Below are positions 14,968-21,895 of a stretch of DNA of 38,562 nt, piece after piece. The notes below the pieces were generated by a model. The model saw only the letters and a list, made by a program, of their open reading frames with translations. It ran no database searches and was not told the origin of the DNA. A program made the position numbers and the translations under genes. The first letter of the stretch is position 1. The number at the start of each line of letters is the position of its first letter. Source of the stretch: Betaproteobacteria bacterium (lineage in GTDB: Bacteria > Pseudomonadota > Gammaproteobacteria > Burkholderiales > SG8-39); the NCBI GenBank assembly GCA_009693335.1, contig SHXK01000007.1:1-38562 (forward strand), written 5' to 3'.

Positions 14968-14988
14968 CGACAAGCGCCCGGCCAGCGC

Positions 14989-15945
14989 TCAACCCGGCTT
15001 GATGCCCGCTTCCCTGATCACCTTGAGCCATTTCACGCCTTCAGATTTCATGAAAGCCGCAAAATCCCCGGGCTCACTGCCGACCGGCACCTGACCCAGC
15101 GCCAACAGTTTCTCGCGGATCTCGGGGGCGTTCATCGCCTTGATGACTTCGTCACGCAGACGTTGGATGGCCGCGCCCGGCGTGCCCGCAGGCACCACCA
15201 TGCCGTACCAGTTATCCACTTCGAAGCCGGGAACGCTCTCCGAGGCCGTAGGCAGCTCGGCAAGCATCGACAGGCGCTTGGCCGAGGTGCTCGCCAAAGC
15301 ACGCAGCTTGCCGCTTTTCACGTGTCCCAACCCGATGGTGGTCGCTTCGAAGGTGAACTGCACCTGCCCGCCGATGAGGTCGGCGATGCAGGGTGCGCTG
15401 CCCTTGTAGGGAATGTGTGTCGCCTTGAATCCAGCCATGGCGCCGAACAGTTCCGAAGCAAGGTGCGGCGCGCCGCCGTTACCGCTGGAGCAGAAATTGA
15501 GCTTGCCCGGATTGGCCTTGCCGTAAGCAATGAATTCGGCGACCGTTTTGGCGGGCAGGGACGGATGGACATACAACATGAAAGAGGTCGATACCAGCTG
15601 CGTCACCGGCGCCAGATCCTTCGCCGCGTCGAATGGCAGGTTCGGCAGAAAACCAGGATTCACCGCGAGATTGCCCATAGTTCCCAGAAACACCGTATGG
15701 CCGTCCGGGGGCGACTTGGCGACAATGTCGGTGCCCAGCACTCCAGCGCCGCCGGGGCGGTTCTCGACCAGCACCGGTTGCCCCAGGCTCTCCGACATCT
15801 TTGGGCCGATCAGCCGGGCGACGGTGTCGATGCCACCGCCCGGAGGAAAACCGATTATGATCCGCACCGGGCGGACAGGAAACGACTGTGCAAGAGCAGC
15901 ATTGGCGATGCAAAGAAGGGCGAGCACAGCAAGCATGAAGCGCAT
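14989..15945 (-). CDS. Bug/TctC-family solute-binding protein, isolated
   Basis: Periplasmic TTT-family receptor, 318 residues. ATG 15945 has a GGGAG ribosome-binding site and starts a signal peptide (MRFMLAVLALLCIANAALA). Motifs are FPVRPVRIIIGFPPGGGID, LGQPVLVENRPGGAGVLGTD, PPDGHTVFLG, NFCSSGNGGAPHLASELFG and THIPYKGSAPCIADLIGGQ. It is a single-gene unit, convergent with the Rieske beta gene and divergent from the Asp-box gene at 16018. A longer frame to 16239 reads antisense into that gene and was rejected. No TctA/B is adjacent, so it presumably shares membrane subunits. Confidence 0.94.
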   Translation of the reverse strand: MRFMLAVLALLCIANAALAQSFPVRPVRIIIGFPPGGGIDTVARLIGPKMSESLGQPVLVENRPGGAGVLGTDIVAKSPPDGHTVFLGTMGNLAVNPGFLPNLPFDAAKDLAPVTQLVSTSFMLYVHPSLPAKTVAEFIAYGKANPGKLNFCSSGNGGAPHLASELFGAMAGFKATHIPYKGSAPCIADLIGGQVQFTFEATTIGLGHVKSGKLRALASTSAKRLSMLAELPTASESVPGFEVDNWYGMVVPAGTPGAAIQRLRDEVIKAMNAPEIREKLLALGQVPVGSEPGDFAAFMKSEGVKWLKVIREAGIKPG

Positions 15946-16017
15946 TGAATTTCTCCCAAGAGCGCAGAGCGGAACTGTAGTTGCGACAAACACCAAATTG
16001 TAAGACGATTTTAAATC

Positions 16018-17046
16018 ATGGAAGATCGCGTCAAGTTTTACGCTGGCACCGCCGGGCACTCGGTCTGGTTCAGCGACGACCGCGGCGCCAGTTGGGTGCA
16101 TCCGAACAGCCATTCCGGTCTCTACACCGAGGCCCGCGTCTGGTCGCTGTCCAGCCACCCTGCCGATCCCGAACACCTGTATGCGGGCACCGACATGGGG
16201 GTATTCCGCTGGCAGGAATCGACCGCGAACTGGACGCAACTACCTTCGCCGATGCAGGACGTGTGGTCGGTGGCGCAAGATCCGGACGATCCGCAGATCC
16301 TGTACGCCGGCACGCGCCCGGCCGCGTTCTACCGCTCGCCGGATGGCGGCCGCACTTGGCAACAACAGTCGGCGCCGGGGATCAAGACCTACTCCGAGAT
16401 CAATAAGGGGCCGACGCGCGTCACGCAGATTCTGTTCGACCCCATCGACCACGACACGATGTGGGCCGGCGTCGAGATTGGCGGCATCTACCGCAGCAGC
16501 GACCGCGGTAAAAGCTGGATCTTTCTCGACCAGGGTCTGGTCTCTGGCGATGTGCACGGACTCGCGGTGGTGCGCGGCGCGAGCGGCGGGAAGGTGGTGC
16601 TCGCGACCACCAACAAGGGCCTGCACCGCAGCGAGGACAACGGCGAGACCTGGAGCTGGCAAAAGCTCGACTCGCCCTGGCAGTACACGCGCGCCATCAC
16701 CCCCAGCGCCGACGGCTCGATGCTGTTTCTTACCAACGGCAACGGCCCGCCGGGCAGCGCTGGGCGGCTGCTGCGCAGCCGCGATGGCGGCCTTAGCTGG
16801 GAAGACCTGAACCTGCCCGGACCGCTCAACAGCACCCCATGGTGCGTGGCCGTGCATCCCTCCGATCCGAAACTGCTCTTTGCCTGCACCAACCTGGGCC
16901 AACTATTCCGCAGCGACGACGGCGGCGGCAGTTGGACGCGGCTGGCGCGAGAATTCGGCGAAGTCCGCGCCTTACACTGGCGCTCCCTGCCTCCGCTCGC
17001 GGGGCACCAGGAGGCCGCCCGCCCCGCCACCTGGAACTACAAATGA
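16018..17046 (+). CDS. Asp-box (BNR) beta-propeller protein
   Basis: Predicted six- or seven-bladed beta-propeller of 342 residues without a signal peptide, so probably cytosolic. Six Asp-boxes (SxDxGxxW) are evident: residues 19-26, 107-114, 160-167, 205-212, 254-261 and 299-306; residues 65-72 may be a degenerate seventh. Blades also share YAGT or similar strand repeats (FYAGTAG, LYAGTDM, LYAGTRP, WAGVEIG). Asp-boxes are structural and occur in sialidases, Vps10/sortilin and Ycf48-like proteins, so no enzymatic function follows. No catalytic sialidase Arg/FRIP pattern is apparent. The gene overlaps the next by ATGA, suggesting co-function with the carboxymuconolactone decarboxylase-like protein. 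No Shine-Dalgarno precedes ATG 16018. Confidence 0.85.
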   Translation: MEDRVKFYAGTAGHSVWFSDDRGASWVHPNSHSGLYTEARVWSLSSHPADPEHLYAGTDMGVFRWQESTANWTQLPSPMQDVWSVAQDPDDPQILYAGTRPAAFYRSPDGGRTWQQQSAPGIKTYSEINKGPTRVTQILFDPIDHDTMWAGVEIGGIYRSSDRGKSWIFLDQGLVSGDVHGLAVVRGASGGKVVLATTNKGLHRSEDNGETWSWQKLDSPWQYTRAITPSADGSMLFLTNGNGPPGSAGRLLRSRDGGLSWEDLNLPGPLNSTPWCVAVHPSDPKLLFACTNLGQLFRSDDGGGSWTRLAREFGEVRALHWRSLPPLAGHQEAARPATWNYK

Positions 17047-17600
17047 AGCAACGTTTCCCGAAGCTGATCCCCGAAGCGATGACATCGGCGCAAAAAGAAG
17101 TGGCAGCGGAAATTTCCGCCGGGCCGCGCGGCGAAGTGCGCGGGCCGTTCATCGCCCTGATCCACAACGCCGAGCTCGCGCGCCGCATGCAGCAACTCGG
17201 CGAGCACTTGCGCTGGAAGAGCAAATTGCCCCCTAGCCTGATCGAACTCGCGGTGCTCATCACTGCGCGCGAATGGAACTGCCAGCATGAGTGGTATATG
17301 CACGAGAAGCTGGCGCGCAAAGCGGGCCTCGAGCCTCGTATCTTTGAAGCCGTCGCGCAGGGCCGGGAACCGCAAGGCATGTCGGCCGACGAGTCCTTGG
17401 TCTACCGGGCCAGCAAGCAAGCGCACAGTAGCGGGCGCCTGGACGACGACACCTTCGCCGCTGCGAGCGAACGCTTCGGCCTGGACGGCGTGCTGGAACT
17501 GCTGGTGCTGAATGGCTACTACTCGGCGATGGCGATGGTGCTGAATACCGCTGGCATGGATTTGCCCGACCATGCAACCCCGCCCTTGCAGCCGCTATGA
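17043..17600 (+). CDS. Carboxymuconolactone decarboxylase / AhpD-family protein
   Basis: All-alpha protein of 185 residues in the CMD/AhpD superfamily. ATG 17043 overlaps the upstream stop (ATGA) and gives the expected N-terminus (MKQRFPKLIPEAM). The core motif is LPPSLIELAVLITAREWNCQHEWYMHEKLARKAGL near residues 62-96, containing Glu69, Cys80, His82 and His87. The AhpD-type CxxC is absent because only one cysteine is there, favouring a decarboxylase-like or uncharacterised hydrolase role over peroxidase coupling. The neighbours (aldolase, amidohydrolase, Bug receptor) fit aromatic ring-cleavage product metabolism. The family name does not prove that the substrate is carboxymuconolactone. Confidence 0.88.
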   Translation: MKQRFPKLIPEAMTSAQKEVAAEISAGPRGEVRGPFIALIHNAELARRMQQLGEHLRWKSKLPPSLIELAVLITAREWNCQHEWYMHEKLARKAGLEPRIFEAVAQGREPQGMSADESLVYRASKQAHSSGRLDDDTFAAASERFGLDGVLELLVLNGYYSAMAMVLNTAGMDLPDHATPPLQPL

Positions 17601-17666
17601 AATCCGCAGCGCCTGCCTTACACCTCGGCAAGCGCGCCCTCGCTGTCACTGCCTGAAAGGGTTTCC

Positions 17667-18620
17667 ATGAAAAAGCTTCTTTTTTCGCTCCTCCTTTGCG
17701 CCGTCAGCGGCGCGTCGGCACAATCCTGGCCCACCAAGCCCGTACGCATCATCGTGCCCTTCGGACCCGGTGCGCTGACCGATGTCGCAGCGCGCGCGCT
17801 CGGCATCGAGCTCTCCGAACAACTGGGCCAGCAGTTCCTGGTCGAGAACCGCGGCGGCGCGGGCGGGACTTTGGGCACCGACCTGGTGGCCAAGTCGGCG
17901 CCGGACGGGCACACCCTGGCCTTCACCGACAACTCCTTCATGATTTCGGCGAGCCTGTACCGGAAACTTCCCTATGACCCGTTGAAAGATCTGCTGGCGG
18001 TAACCATCGCGGTGGAAGCACCCGCCATCATGGTGGCGCGCCTGGAACTGCCAGCGAAATCGCTACGCGACATGATCGACCTGGCAAAAGCCAAACCTCG
18101 CAGTCTGACCTTCGGCTCCGGCGGCCAGGGATCCTCGGCGCACCTGGCCACCGAACTGTTCTTCAATGAGGCCGGCGCCGAATTGATGCATGTCCCCTAC
18201 AAGGGCGTTGCCGCGGCGCTCACCGAAGTGGTAGCCGGCCGCATCGATGTGACCATTTCCAGCATCGGCGCCGCAGTCGGCCACATCAAGTCCGGCAAAG
18301 TCCGCCCGCTGGCGGTCAGCGGCAAGCAGCGCAACAACTTGCTGCCCGAGATACCAACCTTTGCTGAGTCCGGTTACCCGGATTACGACATGGTGTACCG
18401 CTTCGGCCTGCTCGCGCCCGCCGGCACCCCGGCTGCAGTGATATCGCGGCTGCAGCAGGAAATCGCCAAAGCGGCCGCCAAACAGAAAGTGCGCGATTTT
18501 CTGGCCACCCAGGGCGCGCTGCCGGTGGCAACCTCCACGGCGGACTATGCCAGCACCATCGAGCGCGAAATCCGCATGTGGAAAGGCGTCATCGACAAGA
18601 CCGGCGTGAAAGTCGAGTGA
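17667..18620 (+). CDS. Bug/TctC-family solute-binding protein
   Basis: Periplasmic receptor of the tripartite tricarboxylate family, 317 residues. Signal peptide MKKLLFSLLLCAVSGASA, then WPTKPVRIIVPFGPGALTD, LGQQFLVENRGGAGGTLGTD, APDGHTLAFTD, KLPYDPLKDLLAV, FGSGGQGSSAHLATELF and VPYKGVAAALTEVVAGR. The conserved GG of the first loop is GA here, which may alter ligand contacts. A GAAAGGG ribosome-binding site precedes ATG 17667. It lies inside a plus-strand run with a CMD-like protein upstream and an HpaI-type aldolase four bases downstream, so its ligand is probably the substrate of those enzymes. Confidence 0.95.
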   Translation: MKKLLFSLLLCAVSGASAQSWPTKPVRIIVPFGPGALTDVAARALGIELSEQLGQQFLVENRGGAGGTLGTDLVAKSAPDGHTLAFTDNSFMISASLYRKLPYDPLKDLLAVTIAVEAPAIMVARLELPAKSLRDMIDLAKAKPRSLTFGSGGQGSSAHLATELFFNEAGAELMHVPYKGVAAALTEVVAGRIDVTISSIGAAVGHIKSGKVRPLAVSGKQRNNLLPEIPTFAESGYPDYDMVYRFGLLAPAGTPAAVISRLQQEIAKAAAKQKVRDFLATQGALPVATSTADYASTIEREIRMWKGVIDKTGVKVE

Positions 18621-18624
18621 GCTG

Positions 18625-19401
18625 GTGAAGAACGCTGCCAAACACAAGCTCGCGGCGGGCGAACTGGTGCTGTGCCTGGGCTTGCGCCAAGCGCGCAGCC
18701 CGGACATCGCCATGATCGCCGCCGAGTGCGGCTTCGACGCCCTCTACGCCGACATGGAGCACAGCCCGCTGTCATTGGAGACCGTGTCGGCGATCTGCGT
18801 GGGCGCCCTCGGTCAAAGCATCACGCCGCTGGTGCGGCCGCCCTCCCATGCTGGCGACTGGATTTCGCGTGCGCTGGACGGCGGCGCCCAGGGCGTGATC
18901 GTGCCGCACGTCAACGACGCCGCACAGGCGATGGCGGTGGTCAGGAACGGGCGCTTCCCGCCGCTCGGCCACCGCTCGGTAATGGGACCGACCCCGGCGC
19001 TCGGCTACCGCGCGCTGCCGCTGGGGGAAATCAACCAGACACTTAACACGGAGACGCTCATCATCGTGATGCTGGAGACCCCGGAAGGCATCGCCAACGC
19101 GGAGGCCATCGCCGCGGTGCCGGGCATCGACCTGCTGCTCATCGGCTCGAACGATCTGTGTACCGAGATGGGCATCCCCGGCCAATTGCGGCACGCCAAA
19201 TTGCGCGCAGCCTTCGAGACGACGGCGCAGGCCTGCAAGAAGCACGGCAAGACGCTGGGGGTCGGCGGTATCCGCGGCGATCTCGAACTGCAGCGTGACC
19301 TGGTGCAGTTGGGCGCGCGCTTCATCATCGCTGGCAACGACACCAACTACCTCGCCGCCGCTGCGCGCAAGGACGTGCAAGCTCTCAGAGAGCTGGCCTG
19401 A
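18625..19401 (+). CDS. HpcH/HpaI-family class II aldolase
   Basis: Metal-dependent pyruvate (or related 2-oxoacid) aldolase of 258 residues, in the family of HpaI and 2-dehydro-3-deoxyglucarate aldolase. The signatures are GFDALYADMEHSPLSLE near 33-50, the glycine-rich ALDGGAQGVIVPHVND, the metal-binding glutamate in IVMLETPEGI, and LLLIGSNDLCTEMGIPG with the second metal ligand Asp. A GTG start at 18625 lies four bases after the Bug stop; an ATG alternative would cut into conserved sequence. Placed between a Bug receptor and a LigI-like hydrolase, it may do the final retro-aldol step of a ring-cleavage route. Confidence 0.92.
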   Translation: MKNAAKHKLAAGELVLCLGLRQARSPDIAMIAAECGFDALYADMEHSPLSLETVSAICVGALGQSITPLVRPPSHAGDWISRALDGGAQGVIVPHVNDAAQAMAVVRNGRFPPLGHRSVMGPTPALGYRALPLGEINQTLNTETLIIVMLETPEGIANAEAIAAVPGIDLLLIGSNDLCTEMGIPGQLRHAKLRAAFETTAQACKKHGKTLGVGGIRGDLELQRDLVQLGARFIIAGNDTNYLAAAARKDVQALRELA

Positions 19402-19412
19402 AGGAAAAATCC

Positions 19413-20273
19413 TTGGACGAGAACCTCTCCCCTGCTTTTCGTGCCCCGCCGCTTGCCTGCGACGCGCATTTCCACGTCTTCGGGCCCATCGAGAAATACC
19501 CGGCGCGCGATCCCAACGTGCGCTACCGGATGCCACTCGCGCCGCTGGCGGACTATCTCGCGCTGGCAGGAAAACTGGGCTTCGAGCGCTTCGTCTTCGT
19601 GCAGCCGAGCGCCTATCTGCGCGACAACGGCTGCATGCTCGAAGCCATGCAGGAGATGGGCGCGCGCTGCCGCGGCATCGTGGATGTGGAGGAGAATGCA
19701 CCGGACGCAGAACTCGCGCGCCTGAATGCCGCGGGCGTGCGCGGGGTGCGTATCAACGTCTCACCGATCCACCCACCCGAGGCCAGCCTGGCGCAAAGCC
19801 TGCTCGCACGTGTGCAGCGCCTGGAAGCGCGCTGCGCCGAAATCGGCTGGCACCTGGACTTCCTGTTGCCTGGCTGGCTGACCACCGAGATGCTGCCAGT
19901 GTTGGCGAAGCTGAAGGTGGACTACACCCTCGCCCATATGGGGATGTACTTGGCCAAGGACGGGCCGCAGCAGCCCGGGTTTCAGAAGTTGCTCGATCTG
20001 CTGAAGAACGGTTCCGGTCGTTGCTGGATCAAGTTCACCGGCAGCTACCGCATCTCCCAGGCCCCGGGTTTCGCTGATATCCAGCCCCTGGCCAGCGCCC
20101 TCCTCGAGGCCGCGCCGGAGCGGATCATCTGGGGCAGCGACTATCCGCACTTGTCTTTCGCCGACAAGGTAGGCTCGATCGAACTCTACAACCTGCTCAG
20201 CCTATGGGCGCCCGACGCGGCGCTGCGCAAGAAAATCCTCACCGACAACCCGGCAAAGCTGTTCGGCTTCTAA
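19413..20273 (+). CDS. Amidohydrolase-superfamily lactonase-like hydrolase (LigI-related)
   Basis: TIM-barrel metal-dependent hydrolase of 286 residues, resembling 2-pyrone-4,6-dicarboxylate lactonase (LigI) and related COG3618 proteins. The N-terminal HxH motif is CDAHFHVFGP (His19, His21). Other blocks are FERFVFVQPSAYLRDN, RGVRINVS, YTLAHMGMYL, the lysine in WIKFTGSYRIS, and the C-terminal WGSDYPHLSF with the catalytic aspartate. The start is TTG 19413, supported by an AAGGA site seven bases upstream; no in-frame ATG or GTG fits the N-terminus. With the upstream aldolase it could hydrolyse a lactone and then cleave the product, as in protocatechuate 4,5-cleavage, but the exact substrate is not determined. 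Confidence 0.86.
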   Translation: MDENLSPAFRAPPLACDAHFHVFGPIEKYPARDPNVRYRMPLAPLADYLALAGKLGFERFVFVQPSAYLRDNGCMLEAMQEMGARCRGIVDVEENAPDAELARLNAAGVRGVRINVSPIHPPEASLAQSLLARVQRLEARCAEIGWHLDFLLPGWLTTEMLPVLAKLKVDYTLAHMGMYLAKDGPQQPGFQKLLDLLKNGSGRCWIKFTGSYRISQAPGFADIQPLASALLEAAPERIIWGSDYPHLSFADKVGSIELYNLLSLWAPDAALRKKILTDNPAKLFGF

Positions 20274-20289
20274 CGCACGGGGGCGTTCC
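20272..20289 (-). repeat. Short intergenic repeat, copy D
   Basis: AACGCACGGGGGCGTTCC immediately follows the amidohydrolase coding region, in the 45-bp gap before the convergent racemase-like gene. Its reverse complement matches 16 of 18 positions of the consensus GGAACGCACTCGTGCGTT seen around tctA. The AACGC/GCGTT arms could form a 5-bp hairpin. Confidence 0.5.
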
Positions 20290-20318
20290 ATTAGCTATCT
20301 GCGCGCAAGAACCTCGGC

Positions 20319-21107
20319 CTATCCTTGCCCGAGGAATTCCTGGATCGCTTTCTCCGGCGGCTTGGCGTAATTCGAGCGCCGGCTCACCGCCGCCATGCCG
20401 GCAGCACGGCGCAGTTTGATCGCCATCTCCGCGGCCTTGGCGACCAAGGTGATGCCGTTGACGATGGGGGCGCCATCGAGGTTCGCGCCATGCTCGGCGC
20501 CGAATAACATCATCGGCAAGCCGCCCGCCGGCACGATCACGTCGGCCCCGGCGTCGAGCAGAATGCGGCATTCGCGCTGCCATTTCGGCAGCAGCGCCTC
20601 GAACGCATCCTGGCGGGCGAAAGCGTCGATGAAGTCGCTCACCTTGGCGTCGACGGCGCGCACCCCGATCACGCGCTGCTGCAGTCCGTAGCGGATCACC
20701 TGGTCTTCGTGCCAGGGAACGAACGCCGGATTGATGGTGACCAGCCCTAGTTTTCTGCCCAGCGTGCAGGCATGATAGAGCGTGGTCTCGCCCAGGCCGA
20801 GCACCGGAATCTCCGCCACCGACTTCACTTCGGCCAGTCCGGCATCCTGGAAATGGGTGATGGCCATGGCATCGTAACCCTGGCGCTCGGCCTCCAGCGC
20901 GCCACGCACGAAAGCCCCGGCGATACGGAACTCGGTGAGTGCGTGGGTGGTGGTCGCCGGCGGCGTGGTGGTGTTGAAGGTGGCACTGAACTCCGGATCG
21001 AGGATCGCCTTTAAGTGCGCCTCCACCCGGGTAATGTAGGGCGCCATGTGGACGCGATCGGTCGCACCCTGGAACCAGATCTTGAATTTTTTTTTTGCTT
21101 CCATCAT
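20319..21107 (-). CDS. Asp/Glu/hydantoin racemase-fold protein lacking both catalytic cysteines
   Basis: 262-residue protein with the pseudo-symmetric racemase fold: FVRGALEAERQGYDAMAITH near 67-85, VLGLGETTLYHACTLGRKLGLVT near 102-124 and GADVIVPAGGLPMMLFG near 187-203. In hydantoin racemases the catalytic Cys pair lies in ACFGDPGL-like and LGCAG-like motifs. Here these read THFQDAGL (His85) and VPAGGLP (Gly195), so two-base Cys racemisation is not possible. An isomerase, decarboxylase or other role is more likely. ATG 21107 overlaps the cyclase stop by 4 nt; a second ATG follows at 21104. An A10 run lies just after the start (21087-21096). It is the last gene of the seven-gene minus-strand operon. 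Confidence 0.85.
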   Translation of the reverse strand: MMEAKKKFKIWFQGATDRVHMAPYITRVEAHLKAILDPEFSATFNTTTPPATTTHALTEFRIAGAFVRGALEAERQGYDAMAITHFQDAGLAEVKSVAEIPVLGLGETTLYHACTLGRKLGLVTINPAFVPWHEDQVIRYGLQQRVIGVRAVDAKVSDFIDAFARQDAFEALLPKWQRECRILLDAGADVIVPAGGLPMMLFGAEHGANLDGAPIVNGITLVAKAAEMAIKLRRAAGMAAVSRRSNYAKPPEKAIQEFLGQG

Positions 21108-21895
21108 TGACTCTCCACAAGTGCAATCACCCGCAGCGGACTGCCGCTGCCGTTGCGGATCTTGAGCGGCGCGGCCACCACCAGCGCACCGACAGGCGGC
21201 AGGAGGTCCAGGTTGGTCAGGCATTGCAGACCGTAACGCCCCGCGCCGTGCATATAGTAATGGCAGGGATAGGGCGGGCGCAGGTGGGAAGCCTGACCGG
21301 CGTCGGTGCCGATGGATTCGGTACCAAAGCCGAGCACTTCACGCTCCTCGACCAGGAACCTGACTGCGCCCACGTCCGGCCCAGGGGTGTGCTGCCCGGT
21401 CTCGTCGTAATTCTGATACTGCACCGGGTCGCGCACCTCATCCCACTTCTTCGACCAGTCGGTGCGCATCAGCACCCAGGCGCGTGGCGGAATGCGGCCG
21501 TACTTTTTCTCCCATGTTGTTATGAATTCTTTGGTCAATAAAAAGTCCGCGTCCTTCGCTGCCTCTTTCGAGCAGTCGATCACGCAGGCCGGGCCGATAA
21601 AGCGCTCCGGCGGAATGCTGTCGACGGCGTTGCCCGGAAGATCCTTGCCCGAAATCCAGTGAATCGGCGCGTCGAAATGCGTGCCGGTATGCTCGCCGCA
21701 GGAGAAGTTGTTCCAATACCAGGCCGGGCCGCGCTCGTCGTAGCGCGATACCTCCTCGATGCGGAACGGCCAGGCCTGCCCCATCTCGGGGGGCAGCGAG
21801 ATGCTCGGAAACTCGGGCGCAAGGGTTTGCGTGAGGTCCACGACCTTGATCTTTCCTAAAGTAAGTTCTTTTGCTAACTGCAACAAAATACTCAT
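21104..21895 (-). CDS. Cyclase-family (kynurenine formamidase-like) metal hydrolase
   Basis: 263-residue protein of the cyclase family (Pfam Cyclase), metal-dependent hydrolases including KynB and isatin hydrolase. The diagnostic metal-binding motif HxGTHxDxPxH is HTGTHFDAPIH at residues 69-79. Further family sequences are VVDLTQTLAPEFP, WVLMRTDW near 140, FLVEEREVLGFGTESIGTDAG near 180-200 and a C-terminal VVAAPLKIRNGSGSPLRVIAL. It overlaps its neighbours by 4 nt on both sides. KynB itself is unlikely given the context; hydrolysis of a ring amide, lactone or 1,3-dicarbonyl intermediate is a reasonable guess. Confidence 0.9.
   Translation of the reverse strand: MSILLQLAKELTLGKIKVVDLTQTLAPEFPSISLPPEMGQAWPFRIEEVSRYDERGPAWYWNNFSCGEHTGTHFDAPIHWISGKDLPGNAVDSIPPERFIGPACVIDCSKEAAKDADFLLTKEFITTWEKKYGRIPPRAWVLMRTDWSKKWDEVRDPVQYQNYDETGQHTPGPDVGAVRFLVEEREVLGFGTESIGTDAGQASHLRPPYPCHYYMHGAGRYGLQCLTNLDLLPPVGALVVAAPLKIRNGSGSPLRVIALVESQ

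Noticed and set aside
14972-14988. AGCGC/GCGCT hairpin between the Rieske beta gene and the convergent Bug gene as a terminator
   Set aside because: The stem is only five base pairs with no U-tract, which is expected by chance in GC-rich DNA.
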